Made by a program: the position numbers and the translations under genes. 64,000 nucleotides of DNA from Cycas panzhihuaensis (taxonomy: Eukaryota > Cycadophyta). The notes beneath the pieces are model-generated. The model was not told the DNA's origin and made no database searches. It saw only the letters and a program-made list of their open reading frames with translations. Where the stretch lies: contig CM041465.1 of the NCBI GenBank assembly GCA_023213395.1, positions 236,289,741 to 236,353,740 of the forward strand. The letters are read 5' to 3'. Numbering within the stretch: position 1 is the first letter of the stretch; each line of letters starts with the position of its first letter. Positions 20,887 to 32,976 of this stretch are shown in pieces.

Positions 20887-23830
20887 AGGAATCTCATCTA
20901 TGGGGATGGCAACTACACCTAGTCAGAATAAGGTAATCAATGAAAGGTTCTGGGGCAAAAGGATCAAACCAACGAGTGCAAGGAAGCACCCACACAGGGC
21001 ATCCGTATGTCAGAACGTAGGTTCAGGACCCACGAATGGCACATGACTTCCTCAAGGTAACTCAACTTTTGATTTTGAAGGGGAGCGTAGGTGAGGGATA
21101 TCCTCGGTTACCCGAGTAACCTCAAACCAAGGGTTTTCATGCCCTAGGATGGTCGGAAGGGGAAGGCAAGACCCACCGAAGGAACAAATCCTTATGGAAA
21201 GGGGGATAAAGGATGTAGGCGGAACTGTATATATGTATGGTGAAGAAAGTAAAAGGACCTTAGGGAATGGATCCTCTAAGGACTAATCCACCTAGTGGGA
21301 GAGTTAGATGGATAAAGAGTGGTAGCAGAAAGAGTTCCTTCCACTCTTATGTACAAGGGGGTTCCTAGTTTATATAAGCATAGTGGAATAAAGACTAGTC
21401 ATATGTGTGCGAATGAGAGATAAACTAAACATACAAGTGTAGAGAACAATAAATACTCTCTCAAAAGTGAGTCCTCACTCTCATTTCATTTTTCAAAATA
21501 AAGGGAAAAGGAGAAAGCAATAAACCTAGATATCATGCAACATGGACGTTAATGCATTTGGGTGAAAGAGAAAAGGGGATGATCCTTAATGAATAACTTT
21601 TCCTACAATGTGAACTAGTGTGCAAGATAATGATGATATGTTCTCTTTTCTTTTATTCCCTTATCGTATTTTATGTAAGCACATAAGATAAAGGAAACAT
21701 GAAAAGACTTACGAAATGAGAAAGGCATACCTGGAAGAATGAAGTAATTGAAATGCGAACTTTACTTTGTGCTATGCCTACTCCCTCTTTTTCCTTCTCC
21801 CATAGTGTGAGTAATGTAGGGCTTTCCTTACCTCCCCCAAAAATTAAAAAAAAGGAACAAGGAAACACAAAGGAAAAAGGAACTACAAAAGAGTAGAATA
21901 ACCCAAGGGAAAGAAGCCAAAGAATATACTCATATTATTGCCGCTTACCTCTCCCACCAATGGCACAACAAACCTATAATAACAAAGTTCTTTGCCCCTC
22001 CTGAAGAGGCTACTAGGATACAAAAATAATATATGTATACTTATGCAAAAGTAAATGGTTGAAATATTACAATTTAGAATGTTGTAAGTTAGATAATCTC
22101 CCCCCAAGAGTGACTCAACAAACTCTCAAGAAAACCAACAACATATACTAAAGCAAAGGGAGGTTAGCCTCAGAATGGATAACCCTCTAGCAAATGCACC
22201 TCCACAATGCCCTTAAGTGTAGGGTACAATAGATTAGGACAACCTATTAGTAGAAGATAGGAAAGGAAACAAATGTTACAAAGTTTGTAAAAGTTGCCTA
22301 TGTTGAAAGTAAGTTATGGGCAGCAAATTGCAACATGGGCTATTCCAGGACCTAGGATGAATATGGGATACTATTTGGGGTTGGAGAAGATGCCCAAAAG
22401 AGGTGTTTTAGGCCTAGAAATAGTGCAGTAAGGGCTGCATAAACTAAAATATAGCACAGGCCTAATCCCAAAGACTCCCTGGTGATCCAAGATAGGCACC
22501 AGTGAAGGAGAAGAAAGAGAAGAAGAGGTTTGCCCTTGAGGAGAAGGCCTAGTGGGTATAGATCCTACCTTGGCTCCTTTCACTCACTCTTTGTGAGTCC
22601 TCTCCCACAACATTCTGGGAAAAAACTAGGGGAGGATAAGGAGATCAAGAGGGCAAGCAAACAAAGAATGGAGGGATACCTCATGTGTGCAACAAAGAAG
22701 ATAATGAAAGGAATAATGTACTTAGAACCTAACCTTTTACAAGACAAACCCAAGGAAAGCTATGGAAAAATAATGGAAAATACCTGTTGGGCTATGTAGG
22801 AGATAGATCTTCCCCTATAGATAGCAGAGAATGGTAGATCTGGTATGCTTATAGGATATCCTTAGGAAGGTGCTGCAATGGAAACACACTTTCTACAAGT
22901 TGTAGAAAGGGCGTGGAGGCCACACTTGGGCATGAATCCTTTCTTGGGGGTATTAATTAGTGATCCTGCTACTATGGATCAGACCTAAAATAAGTAGACC
23001 TTAGGTTGGAACACAAGGAACTTGAGTGTTACAGGGCACTCCTACAGAAACTCCTATGAAAGAGAGAGAAGAGAACAAGGAAGGTGGAAGAAGAAGAAGG
23101 AAAATGAGGTCATTTTAGGCTTTATACCTAACCCTAGGTTGAATAGACAATTAGGGTTGAGGTAGGGCTTGAGAGGGGTTGAAGCCATGTGGAAATTTCA
23201 CAAAAAAAGTGAAATTTACTATGGTAGATTTAAAAAAACAAGTTATAATAGTCGCCCTGTAATAAACTTTATGGTACCATGAAGTTTACTGTGGCACTAC
23301 GACATTTGCCATGGTGCAGTGGTAGAGACCAAAATAAGCCAAAAGGAGGGTGCCTAGGAGCCTAAAAGGGGGTACCCTAGGCCTAAGAGGGGCCGTCCCT
23401 TTGTCCAGATGGCTGGGGACAGTCAAATAGAGAAGATGACCTAAACCGAATGGGGTACCGAAGTGGTAGAACTCCTAGGAAACTGATAACTGACATAAGG
23501 GTCAACTAATCATAAGGGTTGTGATGTGGTGAGGGGGTGTGATGGATCACACAGGTTAAGAAGTGCTAAGGACAATGTGGAGGTGCATAGGAGGGTTGTG
23601 GAGTGCCATGGAGATGCATGTCCCACTAATCATCATAGGCTAAAGAAATTACAAGCAACATGATCAAGCAATAGGTGCAAGGTGATAACTCAAATGTGAC
23701 AATCAGTCATGCAATGAGATGATGCTTCTATCTACCTTCCTAAAGAAGCAGTAAAGGTGAAAATGAAGAAGCATACCTATACTTACCTGAGTTAACCTAC
23801 CAATAACCCATTCCCAGGAGCTAGGAAATA
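20887..23830 (-). repeat. E2 5' LTR
   Basis: Full-length partner of 6216-9160. The minus-strand start is TATTTCC (TG mutated to TA). Directly followed on the plus strand by the ACACC duplication. Confidence 0.92.
23120..23126 (-). promoter_or_regulatory. TATA box of the E2 5' LTR
   Basis: Minus-strand TATAAAG in GGTATAAAGCC, 704 bp from the LTR start. TATA-like boxes lie at 651-722 bp in the LTRs of E1, E5 and E6. It would start the gag-pol RNA. Confidence 0.6.
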
Positions 23831-23835
23831 ACACC
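23831..23835. repeat. Target-site duplication of E2, right copy (ACACC)
   Basis: Identical to 6211-6215. Confidence 0.9.
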
Positions 23836-23884
23836 TTTTTGGGTCTTGTTTCTTCTTTTTTCTGCTTGTTGTCATCTGCCCTAC

Positions 23885-23914
23885 ATCAAACTCTACGATA
23901 CTGTAGAGTTTGAT
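23885..23914. repeat. Perfect 12-bp inverted repeat in E1 PMD intron 1
   Basis: ATCAAACTCTAC, spacer GATACT, GTAGAGTTTGAT. A second related half site (GGTAAACTCTACAACACTG) follows near 23950. Resembles the U3 module of the LTRs. Confidence 0.8.
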
Positions 23915-24240
23915 AAGGGCTCTACTAAGATTTTAGTATTCTCTCAGTGGCCCCGCGGTAAACTCTACAACACTGTGATTTTTATCATGGGGCCATCCAC
24001 ACCCCCCACAAAAAGAAGGAGAATGTCCCCAAAACCCAAAATTTTCTTGCCTAAGTGGACGACAGTCAAGCCCACTAGGACCAGGGCTATCTGATGCCCT
24101 GGTCCTACCCCTCTCTCGGCCCAAATCAGGTTCTAGAGGGTCCTAGTTTACCCTTAAAGGGCTAAAAAACACTTCAAAAATATAAAAAACACATTAAACT
24201 AAATGGATGAAATGGAATAGGTAGGGGGTGATCCACTCAC

Positions 24241-24258
24241 TAGATATGGCCTTACCAT
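24241..24258 (-). pseudogene. E1 antisense PMD gene, exon 1
   Basis: Encodes MVRPYL and ends at the donor CTA|GTGAGT. It aligns with MAMARPDL of E2 and MTTIRPDL of E5, both directly followed by GTGAGT or GTAAGT. The continuation (exon 2) is at 6121 on the same strand, about 18 kb away because E2 inserted in the intron. Confidence 0.62.
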
Positions 24259-24424
24259 TACTATCTCATTGTCCTAGTCTTATCAGTTGTCTACATACCT
24301 TGATCCAATAGTTAGATCTCCCTCTGCGTGCCTCTGAAGTTGGATGATGCTTCAATGTATAATGGAAAGAGCTCCAAATTGATTGTAAGCTCATGAAAAT
24401 GAATCCCATTTTCACCCCATTTCC

Positions 24425-24432
24425 CTTATATA
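24425..24432 (-). promoter_or_regulatory. TATA box of the E1 antisense PMD gene
   Basis: Minus-strand TATATAAG within GGGGCCCCTACCTATATAAG, 167-174 nt upstream of the exon 1 ATG. Same spacing as in E2. Confidence 0.62.
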
Positions 24433-25009
24433 GGTAGGGGCCCCAACGGGCACTTTCTCCTTTCCTTATGTTGTGATAGCCCATGTGACCACCTCTTTTA
24501 CCACATCACCTTTACTTTCTAGGCCCATCCCCCATTTCACCTCCATGGCCTCCATTCTCTGCCTCCTTGGCATATTTATAATAACCCCTTCGATCTCCAA
24601 TAGATCCTTTCTATCTCAATTTTTACACCATCCCAAAACATGCCCATGTTTATACTCTTTTGGCTCATTTCACCATCTGAACCTAGCTTCGCTACACATT
24701 TGAGCCTTTGGGGCTCCCAAAGGAAGCCCCTCCCTCATCCTAGACCTCACCAAGGCCCTTTTAGCAACCTTTGGGACCTTGAAGGGGCCCTTTTTACCAT
24801 CTCTTCCTTCTTGTCTGTTAGGTCGGTCCCCTCATCCCTAGGTAAGCTCCCTCTAAGGTTCTTGTGTCTTCCATGGTCCTTATTTGTAGCCTTCCAAGTA
24901 CTTCGTAGCCCCAACGCTACCTCTCATGCCCCTCTTTGCTCGTCGACCCTACTGTCACTTTTCTTTCTTATTTGTCTCACCGAGACCCTTATCTCTCTTG
25001 CTATGACAT

Positions 25010-25530
25010 TGTTCATCTTCATCGATGGTGGAAGTTATGGCAACCCATGCCCTTTCGCCACTGCATAGATCCTCTATGACCCCTCTAGATATGAATATAT
25101 ATATTCTGGGGTCTTCCATCCTAAAGCTACCAATAACGAAGCTGAGTAGACAGTCATTATCGAAATCCTTACTGATGCACTTTGGTTCCACTGTAGACCC
25201 ATCATCCTCCTTTATGACTCTCAGGTCATGGTGTCTCATCTCACCCAGGTCTACCAGGTGCATTGCCCATGCCTGAGGGCCCTCACCTTAACTACTAGGT
25301 CTCTTTTGTCTCATTTTCCTTCCGTTGATATCTAACATATCCCTCAGGACCGCAATGCTGAGGTATATGGTCTCGTATATCTCATCCTCGAGTGTCACCT
25401 CCCTCTCCTTGATGGCCCCCCTTGAGGAACCTATCTGGTTACCCAGGTGCCTAGGTTCTGGGCCATTCCATTTTCCCATCTTGTGATCTATTCGCACCTC
25501 CAAAATCTAGCCACTAATGAGGTTAAACTA
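25010..25530 (+). pseudogene. E1 second, archaeal-type RNase H (aRNH)
   Basis: LFIFIDGGSYGNPCPFATA (first catalytic Asp kept), then KATNNEAE followed by TAG, a YDSQVMVSHLTQ block with the third acidic residue, and a late HIPQDRNAE block. Stops at the AW and AEY positions inactivate it. Same location as in E2: between the PMD promoter and the 3' LTR. Confidence 0.8.
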
Positions 25531-25918
25531 TGGTGACCATCATGTTTGTTCTCTCCACCCCACCATTCATACTGCTCCCAGTGTAGAGTCCTTATTATTC
25601 TAGCTCTCTTATGTACATAACATCTCATTTCAAAATATCTATTTGATCACATCCGTGATTGTCACCATTATTTATCTTACACTCATGCGATGGGGGCACC
25701 CCCCTTCATCTGTTCACACTTTCAATCGACTTTAGGGTGACACATAACGAGCCCCTATGTCACCTCTCTCTCATCTCCCTATCCATGCATCTCGCCACGA
25801 CACTCGCCATTGCCCTTGGCTCATACCATTGTTATATTTATTGTATATATATTGCTAACATTTTGTTGCTGGGCATTCACCATCGCGGTATACTTCTGAG
25901 TTGCGAGGCTTTACTGCC
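25531..25918 (+). other. E1 segment between aRNH and the 3' LTR
   Basis: No gene recognised. Homologous to 9161-9540 of E2 and about 49800-50430 of E5 (shared TTAAACTATGGTGACCATCATG-type block). Confidence 0.5.
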
Positions 25919-25927
25919 ATAAGGCGG
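25919..25927 (+). other. E1 polypurine tract, degraded
   Basis: ATAAGGCGG directly before the LTR. E5 has AAAGTGGTAG in the same place. Both look like decayed AAAGGGGG. Confidence 0.5.
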
Positions 25928-28782
25928 TGTTTCCACCATCTTTGAATGGGCATAGATGAGTTTACTCAGGTAAGTATAGGTGTGCTTCTATCCCTCACTT
26001 TTATCAGTTTTAGGAAAGATGGATTGAAACAATGCATTTGCATTACATGATGATTGATTCATTGCATGATCATTATGCATTCACTACTTGGCTATATTGC
26101 ATTACAACACTTTTTTTAGCCTATGACAATCTAGGGATATGTATCCCATGGCATTCCACAACCCTCTTTTGTGTCTCCACAATGTTCCCAAGTAGCATTT
26201 GGCCTCTTTAGCCCAATCACATCACTCGTCGATGTACCATGATCTCTATCACCTTGCCTAGGCTTGGTTGGAATCATCCACTTATTTGTTGACTTTTCTG
26301 AGAACTTCTCACCTTTAGTTCATGTTTGTTATAAGCTTTCCTAAGCCCCACAACCCTTTCCTCCCACTTGGATAGAGTACCATGCCCTTGTAGGCCTAAG
26401 TTTCCCTTTTTTAGAGCTCTCAGGCTTCTTTTTATTTATTTTTCTCCATGCTTTTGCTACATCATGATAAACTTTGTGGTATCACTGCAAACTTAGTGAT
26501 ATCGCTAAGTTTATTATGGGGCAATTATCACAATTTATTTTTTAAAATTAGCCACAACTAATTTCATATTTATTATGAAATTACCACATGGCAACGACTT
26601 ATTCCTAGCCCAAACTAAACTCTAATTACTTGATTGAGCTAGGGTTAGGTTTAAAAACCCAAAAATGCCCTCATTTCCTCTCTCTCTCTCACTCATTTTT
26701 TCTACCACTTCCTCAAAAAATACCCTATAATAGGATAGAACCTACTACATCAACTTCTCAGCCAGCTACCAGCCTCCTACAGATCTAGACATGTAACAAC
26801 AGGCCTATAACGTGGCCAACCAAGGGAAGATCATACTTTAAGTGCTCCATTAAGTTCATATTCTCCTCTTCATTCCAATTTCCTTCTAGCTTATTACTCT
26901 TTTAGGGTTTCCCACCTGCAAACCCTAGAGGGTTGGCTTCTCTCCCTTATTTCACAGGTAGATCCACCTCTGATCTGCCCACAGCAGGTACCTCAGCACT
27001 AATACTTTTTTTTCCATTCCTTTGAGTAATACAAACATCATTTATCAATACTTTTACGGTATTTTTTCCTCTACTTTCTTACTACAAACGGGAGGCAAAT
27101 CCTCCCCTTCTTATTTGGTTTCTCTTTTTTCTTCTGGCTACTCCATGGTTTCCTCAAGGGCAACCCCCTTCTCTCCTTGCATCTTCTTTCTATGTGCTTC
27201 CCTTGAGTTTCCAAAGGGCCGTTGGAAGGAAGGTCACTGCTAGTAGCAGCGTAGGGAGCCTATTATTGTGCTTGTTACTAACCCTTGCTAGTCCTATACA
27301 AGCGAGGTTTTAGCCCCCATTCTATATCTCTTTTACATTTTGGTCTAGCCTTGTCAAAGTTGTAAGAAGTTGCATGTTGTAACTTCTGCAGCATTGATGA
27401 CATTTGCAACATCATTCACTTGTATTCTAAGAGTTTGCTATACTTACTTCTCCTCTCATCCTGGTACTTGGGCAGTGTGGAACACTTCTGATCTCGAGGG
27501 TTATCCATTCCAAGGCTAGCCATTCTCCTTCTCTCTCTTGCCCCATTTTCCCTAATATTATTTACTAAATAACATACAGGGAATGAAGAGCGATATTATG
27601 GTGAATGTATTACTTTTGACTAAGATACGTGCATTAGATCATTCTCCATATTGTACATCTATCCCACATATATTGGGTGCCCCTTGGGAAAGGGAAAACC
27701 TTGTTTGGTTCTAATTTTTCTTGTTGTATGTGTAGAGCGAAGGGGGCTCCATTCTAGGTGCATTCCCCTCTTTCCAACTGGTATTTCTTTTGGCTTTCAA
27801 AGTTGTAAGTTAGAGTTGTACTTGCCTTCACATGTCCTTGCTTTACTCTCATTTCTTTTCTTTTTCCTTTGATTTGGGAGAAGCTAGGGAAGCTCCCCCC
27901 TCTTCTTTGCTAGTACCATTCTATTATGCTATCCATGGTTGGAGAAGGACAAGGATAGTGAGCATAGCAAGGGCAACGCTATTTTGACTGCCATATTCTA
28001 GGTACGCCTTGCACTTTCCTAATTTTCCTTTCTTTGCTCTCTTCCTTTCGCTTATACATCATTTGGCGAAAAGGAAAAGAAGAAGGATTAGCTTAGGTCA
28101 CTTACACTTAACTAGTTTGTTTGCTTCCTTTATAAAGTGTATGTAGTGAGAAATTACGTATTATTGCATGCACTACATCCTCTCTACATCACCTTATCTC
28201 GTTACAAATAGACACAAACATTAAGACAACTTCTTTTATCAATTCCCACTCCTAAGACCCTATTAGGTTTGGTGCCTTAGAGCATCCCCCTCTCAAGGCC
28301 ATTTACCCTACTCCACTTCCTTCACCTCTCTTAGTTAGGCTCCCTTCCTTTGGCTTACGGGTTAACCTCTAGCCCATGATGCTAGTCATCTTCTAAACCT
28401 CCCACCTACGTGTGCCATTCTCTTTTTTCTTCTTACTAAAATTCACCTCTTTTATACCCCTTTTCCATGCGAGGAGCCATCTCCTCACTCTTTTTCCCTC
28501 TCTCCTTCACCCATAGAAGGATGGAAGGGCCCCTCTTAAGGTTACTTGGGAAATCAAGGAGATCCCTCATCTGCATGTCCCTCCAAATTGAGCAAGAGTT
28601 ATCTTAAAGGAGTTTATACACCATTTGTGGGGCCTGTACCTATGTTCCAATGCATAGATGCCCTTCTTGGGTGATTTATTTCACTTGCTACCATAGGTTC
28701 ATAGCTACCGAAGTCATTGATCATTTAGCTTGACCTCGTCCAAATTTAGTTACCCCCCCCCCCCCAAAAGGTGCGATTCTAG
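25928..28782 (+). repeat. E1 3' LTR
   Basis: 2,855 bp, starts TGTTTCC and ends GCGATTCTA. The first 70 bases match the LTR starts of E2 (TTACTCAGGTAAGTATAGGT block). The last 100 bases match 56189-56290 of E5 on the other strand. TATA-like TTTAAAAA lies at 26650-26657. Confidence 0.85.
26466..26512 (+). promoter_or_regulatory. U3 palindromic module (E1 3' LTR)
   Basis: AAACTTAG (26489-26496), TGATATCG, CTAAGTTT (26505-26512): perfect 8-bp arms around GATATC, preceded by AAACTTTGTGGTATCAC. About 140 bp upstream of the TATA-like site. Confidence 0.55.
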
Positions 28783-28783
28783 C

Positions 28784-28948
28784 CCCCTAACCCCCTCTTT
28801 ACAGCAGGGGTTTCGACACCCCATGCACCCCCCAGCTAAGGTGGCTCTTGGCCCCCTTGGAATCCCTCGAGGATGTTTAGGGAGGAAACCATATTGCTAA
28901 CCTGCCAAAATTTTAGCCTCCAAAACATTGTTGTCACATTATCTAACA
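28784..28948 (-). repeat. C1 3' LTR remnant and PPT
   Basis: Matches the U3 end of 32977-33630 (TGTTAGATAATG start on the minus strand). The plus-strand bases 28949-28962 are the complement of the purine-rich PPT GTCAAGGAGGAGAT. Confidence 0.8.
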
Positions 28949-28962
28949 ATCTCCTCCTTGAC

Positions 28963-29480
28963 AATAATTTACCTGATACCTTTCCTAGACCATTCATCAC
29001 TTTTTCTGCAAGCTAAGAGAAGTCAAACACCATTTGAGCTTCTCTAATAGTACTGGTTTTATGAATATATTAGCATAATTCTATCTTGTGTTAACCTTCT
29101 CAAGTGCCATTCCACCTACTTCTATAACTTGTCTAACAAAATGGTACTTAAGAGCAATATGCTTTGCCCTACTATGATAAGTTAGATTCTTTGCTAACTA
29201 AATGACACTTTGACTGTTATAAAATACCTTTACCTTTTCTTGTTTCCTTCCAAGCTTATCTAATAGACCCTTCAACTAGATTGCTTCTTTATAAGCATAT
29301 GATGTAGTAACATATTAAGCTTCTATAGTCGATAATACAATTATGCTTTGCAATTTTTACATCCAACTAATTGGACCATTTGCAAGAGTAAATATATAAC
29401 CTGAAGTAGACCTTCTCTTATCTAAATCTCCTATAAAGTCTGAATCAACATATCCATAAACCTAATTACCTATACCTCCA
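28963..29480 (-). pseudogene. C1 RNase H
   Basis: Copia RNase H: STSGY-type block, IIVLSTIEA, YHSRAKHIALKYHF and a C-terminal LEKLKWCLTSL block. Several stops replace Gln or Glu codons. Homologous, in better shape, to 44781-45146 in C2. Confidence 0.82.
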
Positions 29481-30500
29481 AAGGTGATGTAGTAATCACT
29501 TATGCCTCTCAAATATCGAAGCACCAATTTCATTATTGCCCAATGTTTCTTTCTTAGATTTGCCATAAACTTGCTAACTATAATGACTGCATGTGAAGTG
29601 TCAGGTCTTATACATACTATGGTACACATCAAACTTCCTACTACACTGCCATAAGGTACATAAAATATATAATCCTTTTCTTTTTCATTACTTGGACTCA
29701 TTCTTAAAGAAAGCTTGAAATGGGAAGACAATGGGATACTCATTGGTTTCACATTTGCCACAACAAGCCTAGTTAGCACCTTCTCTATATATTTCTACTA
29801 TGATAACCATAGCTTACCATTTTTCTTGTCTCTATGTATCTCCATACCTAAGATTTATTTTTTAGCTCCTAGATCCTTCTTATCAAAAGTCCTAGCCAAT
29901 TGAGCCTTTAACTTATTGATTTCTACCATGCTCTTACTTGCAACCAACATGTCATCAACATACAATACCAAGATAATAAATAATCCATTATCCAAGAATT
30001 TAAAGTAAACATAATGATCATACTCACTTCTTTTAAAATTTTAGATCTCCATAAAGGCATCAAACTTCTTTTACCATTGCCTGGGTGATTGCTTCAGGCC
30101 ATATAATGATCTCCTGAGCCTACAAACAAGTATTTTCCTACCATCTTGTACAAACCCTTTTGGCTGATCCATATAGATCTCCTCATCTAAATCTCCATAT
30201 AGAAAAGATGCTTTTACATATAACTACTCCAACTCTAAATCAAGAGAAGCTACTAATGCTAACAGAACTCAAATTAAAACAAGTTTAACAACTAGTGAAA
30301 AAATCTTATGAAAGTCAATACCTGCTTTATGTGCAAAGTCTTTAGCCACCACTCTTACCCTGTATTTGTCAACCTTTTCATCAACATCTGTTTTCATCTT
30401 GAAAACCCACTTACAACCAATAGTCTTATTGCCATGTGGAAGTTCTACCAAGTCCCATGAATTATTTTTCTTCAAAGCATCTATCTCTTACTACATAGCC
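29481..30500 (-). pseudogene. C1 reverse transcriptase
   Basis: KKNNSWDLVELPHGNKTIGC and KWVFKMKTD start the copia RT. LVLYVDDMLVASK follows, with the intact YVDD at 29951-29962. Then come KVLTRL, PLSSHFKLS, VGSLMC and RPDTSHAV. Interrupted by stops and at least one frame change near 30270. Would make element cDNA. Confidence 0.88.
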
Positions 30501-31720
30501 CTTTTCCACTTTAACTATAGATATCATCTACTACTTCCTGATAGCATGTAAGCTCACCATCATTAGAAACCAAAGCAATAGAAATAGAAGGGTTCTACCT
30601 ATTAGGTGGATGACTAACTCATATAGATCTTCTAATAGTTAGTGGAGGAGTATCCACATACTCCTATAAATCTATTATAGATTCATCTTTAGAAAGATCT
30701 TCTTGCTCTTTTGTTTCCAAGGATGGTTAGGTTTCAAGCTTGACCTATTAATGTTCAACTTTATGCTCTTGTTTCACTTCAACTTCTATACTATCTAGTT
30801 TTAGAAAGAGAGATTCATCAAATATAATGTCTCTATTAATAGTGATTTTGTGGGCAATAGGATCCCATAACCTGTATCCCTTCACACCATGTCTATCACC
30901 ATAACCAATAGAGATACATCTCTTGGATTTTGGGTCTAACTTTGAATGTTGACTTTTATCAGTCAAGGCATAAGTATCACAACCAAAAACGTTTAAATTT
31001 AAATAGTCACATGGATGTCCAGTCCATACCTCTTTAGGAATCTTGTAGTCTATTGCAAGTGATGGTGACCTATTTACCAAATAGCAAGTTGTTTGAATAG
31101 CTTCTTCCCATAAGCCCTACTCCACTCCTAAGTTACTTAGCATGCTTCTTTTTCTTTCTAAGAGCATCCTATTCATGCACTCAACTATGCCATTCTACTG
31201 TGGAGTATATTAAGTGGTCTTATGCCTTTCAATCTCAGCTTCTTTATAATAGTTCTCAAACTCTAAGGAGTTGAGCTCACCTCCATTATCAGTTCTTAAA
31301 CATTTGATTAACCTACCAGTGCTCTTCTTAACTAGAGCCTTGAACTAGCTTAAACACATTGAAAACTTCAGATTTCCTTTTAAAAAAAATAGACCCATAC
31401 CTTTCTAGAGTAATCATCTATAAATGTGATAAAGTATAATAGGGGTTGGTCCCCATACATCTGAATGTACGTAATCCAAAATACCTTTACTAGTGTGACT
31501 CCCTACTTTAAACCTGAGTCTATACTACTTTCTAAAATTATAATGTTTACAAAAAGCCAAATCTAAAATTTGTAAGTTAGGAAATAACTTATAGTTCATT
31601 AGTACCTTAAGTCCTTTCTCACTTATGTGCCTAAATCCTTGATGCCATAACTGAGCTAGATCTTCTATAGTCTTTGGTTCTATCACTACATAGATGACAT
31701 CTGTACTTTCCATTAAAATG
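30501..31720 (-). pseudogene. C1 integrase
   Basis: GAG-pre-integrase block (IEDLAQLWHQGFRHISEKGL), a degraded DDE core (about 31540-31100) and the C-terminal copia block. The last is open for 110 codons: NRSPSLAIDYKIPKEVWTG, NVFGCDTYA, KRCISIGYG, GYRLWDP and RDIIFDES. Core catalytic residues are hard to place because of stops. Confidence 0.82.
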
Positions 31721-32904
31721 TAAAGGTTTCCTTTCTTTAAGGCTTTTATAACAACCAAGGCACCCTTTGATACCTTTAAGACTCCTTTATGACCTGTGTA
31801 CTTATAACCACCTGAATCTAGTGTGCCCAAGGGAATCAAATTCCTTTTCAGATTAGGTATATGTCTAACTTCAGTTAATGTTCTCACTACACCATCGAAC
31901 ATTTTAATTCTCATACTACCAATGCCCACTATCTTATAGGAAACTTCATTTCCCATAAGCACATCACCACCATCAAGAGGTTGGTACAATGAAAACCAAC
32001 TCTTGTATGGACATATATGTTGCGAAGCACCTAAATCTAATAACCAATCATGATGATAATGGAAAATATTACAAGCAACCAAGACATCATCGTCTGTACC
32101 TTGATTCGATTCCACCTAGTTAGCCTCCTTGGTAGGATCTTCCTTTTTCTGCAACTCCTTCCTTTCGTAGTAATCCTTCCTGAGGTGACCTATCTTATTA
32201 TAGTTCCAACATCTGAGCTTACTCTTCTTGCCTTTTGACTTTAACCTTGATATGTCCTTGGAGCTTTATCCTCTTTCAATTGTTCTACCCCTTGTTATCA
32301 TAGCTTCTGGTGTGGAGGTTTCAAGACTAGACTTCCTCCTCACTTCTTCTATCAATAAAGAACTCACAATAAAATCATAATCTAATCCATCTGTAGTGCT
32401 AAAACTAATTGAGGTGATAATATTATCCTAGGATTCTAGTAATGCACATAATAAGGTAACAGTCATGTCCTCATCCTTAATCATGACATTGATACTAACC
32501 AACTGACAAATAAGAGTATTGAAAACATTCAAATGATTAGCAATTTTTTTACCTTCCTTCATTTGTAATAAGTTTAGTTTCCTCTTCAAGTAGATTTGAT
32601 CCATCACTGATTTGGTCATATTCAAGCCTTCTAATTAGGTCCATAATACTATTGTTGTCTACTCCCATACGATGTTAAATAGAACTTCATGTGCCAAGTA
32701 CAATTATATTGTGCTAAGATCCCTTTTATCTAAATCATCCTATTTGTTATCATCCATCCCTCTAGGTTTCTTCTATTTGCATACAAGAGCTCTATACAAA
32801 CTTTGTTATATTAGAACATCATATGCTTTCAACTTCTACAACTCAAAGTTATTCTTGCTATTAAATTTCTCCACCTCAAACTTTGTATTTACTAGTTTTT
32901 CCAT
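31721..32904 (-). pseudogene. C1 gag and protease
   Basis: Starts at an ATG with MEKLVNTKFEVEKF. The gag core (copia UBN2-type) has YLKRKLNLLQMKEGKKIANH and LICQLVSI. The zinc knuckle reads CWNYNKIGHLRKDYY, with the second and last Cys of CCHC replaced by Tyr (G to A). The protease has WLLDLGASQHI, an altered DTGAS. Stops are present throughout gag. Confidence 0.8.
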
Positions 32905-32962
32905 TTAGTGTAGAAAAAGCTGACACCAAAACCTTCACAAACTTGATGCAAAAATAAAAGTG

Positions 32963-32974
32963 GCTCTAATACCA
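32963..32974 (-). other. C1 primer binding site (tRNA-iMet type)
   Basis: TGGTATTAGAGC on the minus strand, two bases from the 5' LTR. One change from the standard copia PBS TGGTATCAGAGC. Confidence 0.85.
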
Positions 32975-32976
32975 CT

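Larger units (their letters stand above)
6216..23830 (-). mobile_element. E2: complete Ty3/gypsy (Tat-like) element
   Basis: 17,615 bp with two LTRs of 2,945 and 2,944 bp, a PBS next to the 5' LTR and a perfect 5-bp duplication. Reading the minus strand, the order is 5' LTR, PBS, gag, protease, linker, RT, RNase H, integrase, spacer, plant-mobile-domain gene on the opposite strand, archaeal-type RNase H, decayed PPT, 3' LTR. All ORFs are broken, so it is not autonomous. It sits in intron 1 of the antisense gene of E1 and is therefore younger than E1. Confidence 0.93.
23836..28782 (+). mobile_element. E1: Ty3/gypsy element, right part
   Basis: Continuation of E1 after E2: rest of PMD intron 1, PMD exon 1 and promoter (minus strand), aRNH (plus strand), degraded PPT and 3' LTR. 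Segment order and spacing match E2. The LTR is followed directly by a copia LTR remnant, so the outer target duplication cannot be tested. Confidence 0.85.

Noticed and set aside
24640-25068. 142-codon ORF as an independent gene
   Set aside because: Only its last 20 or so codons (IFIDGGSYGNP) are conserved; they are the aRNH start. The upstream part is spacer.
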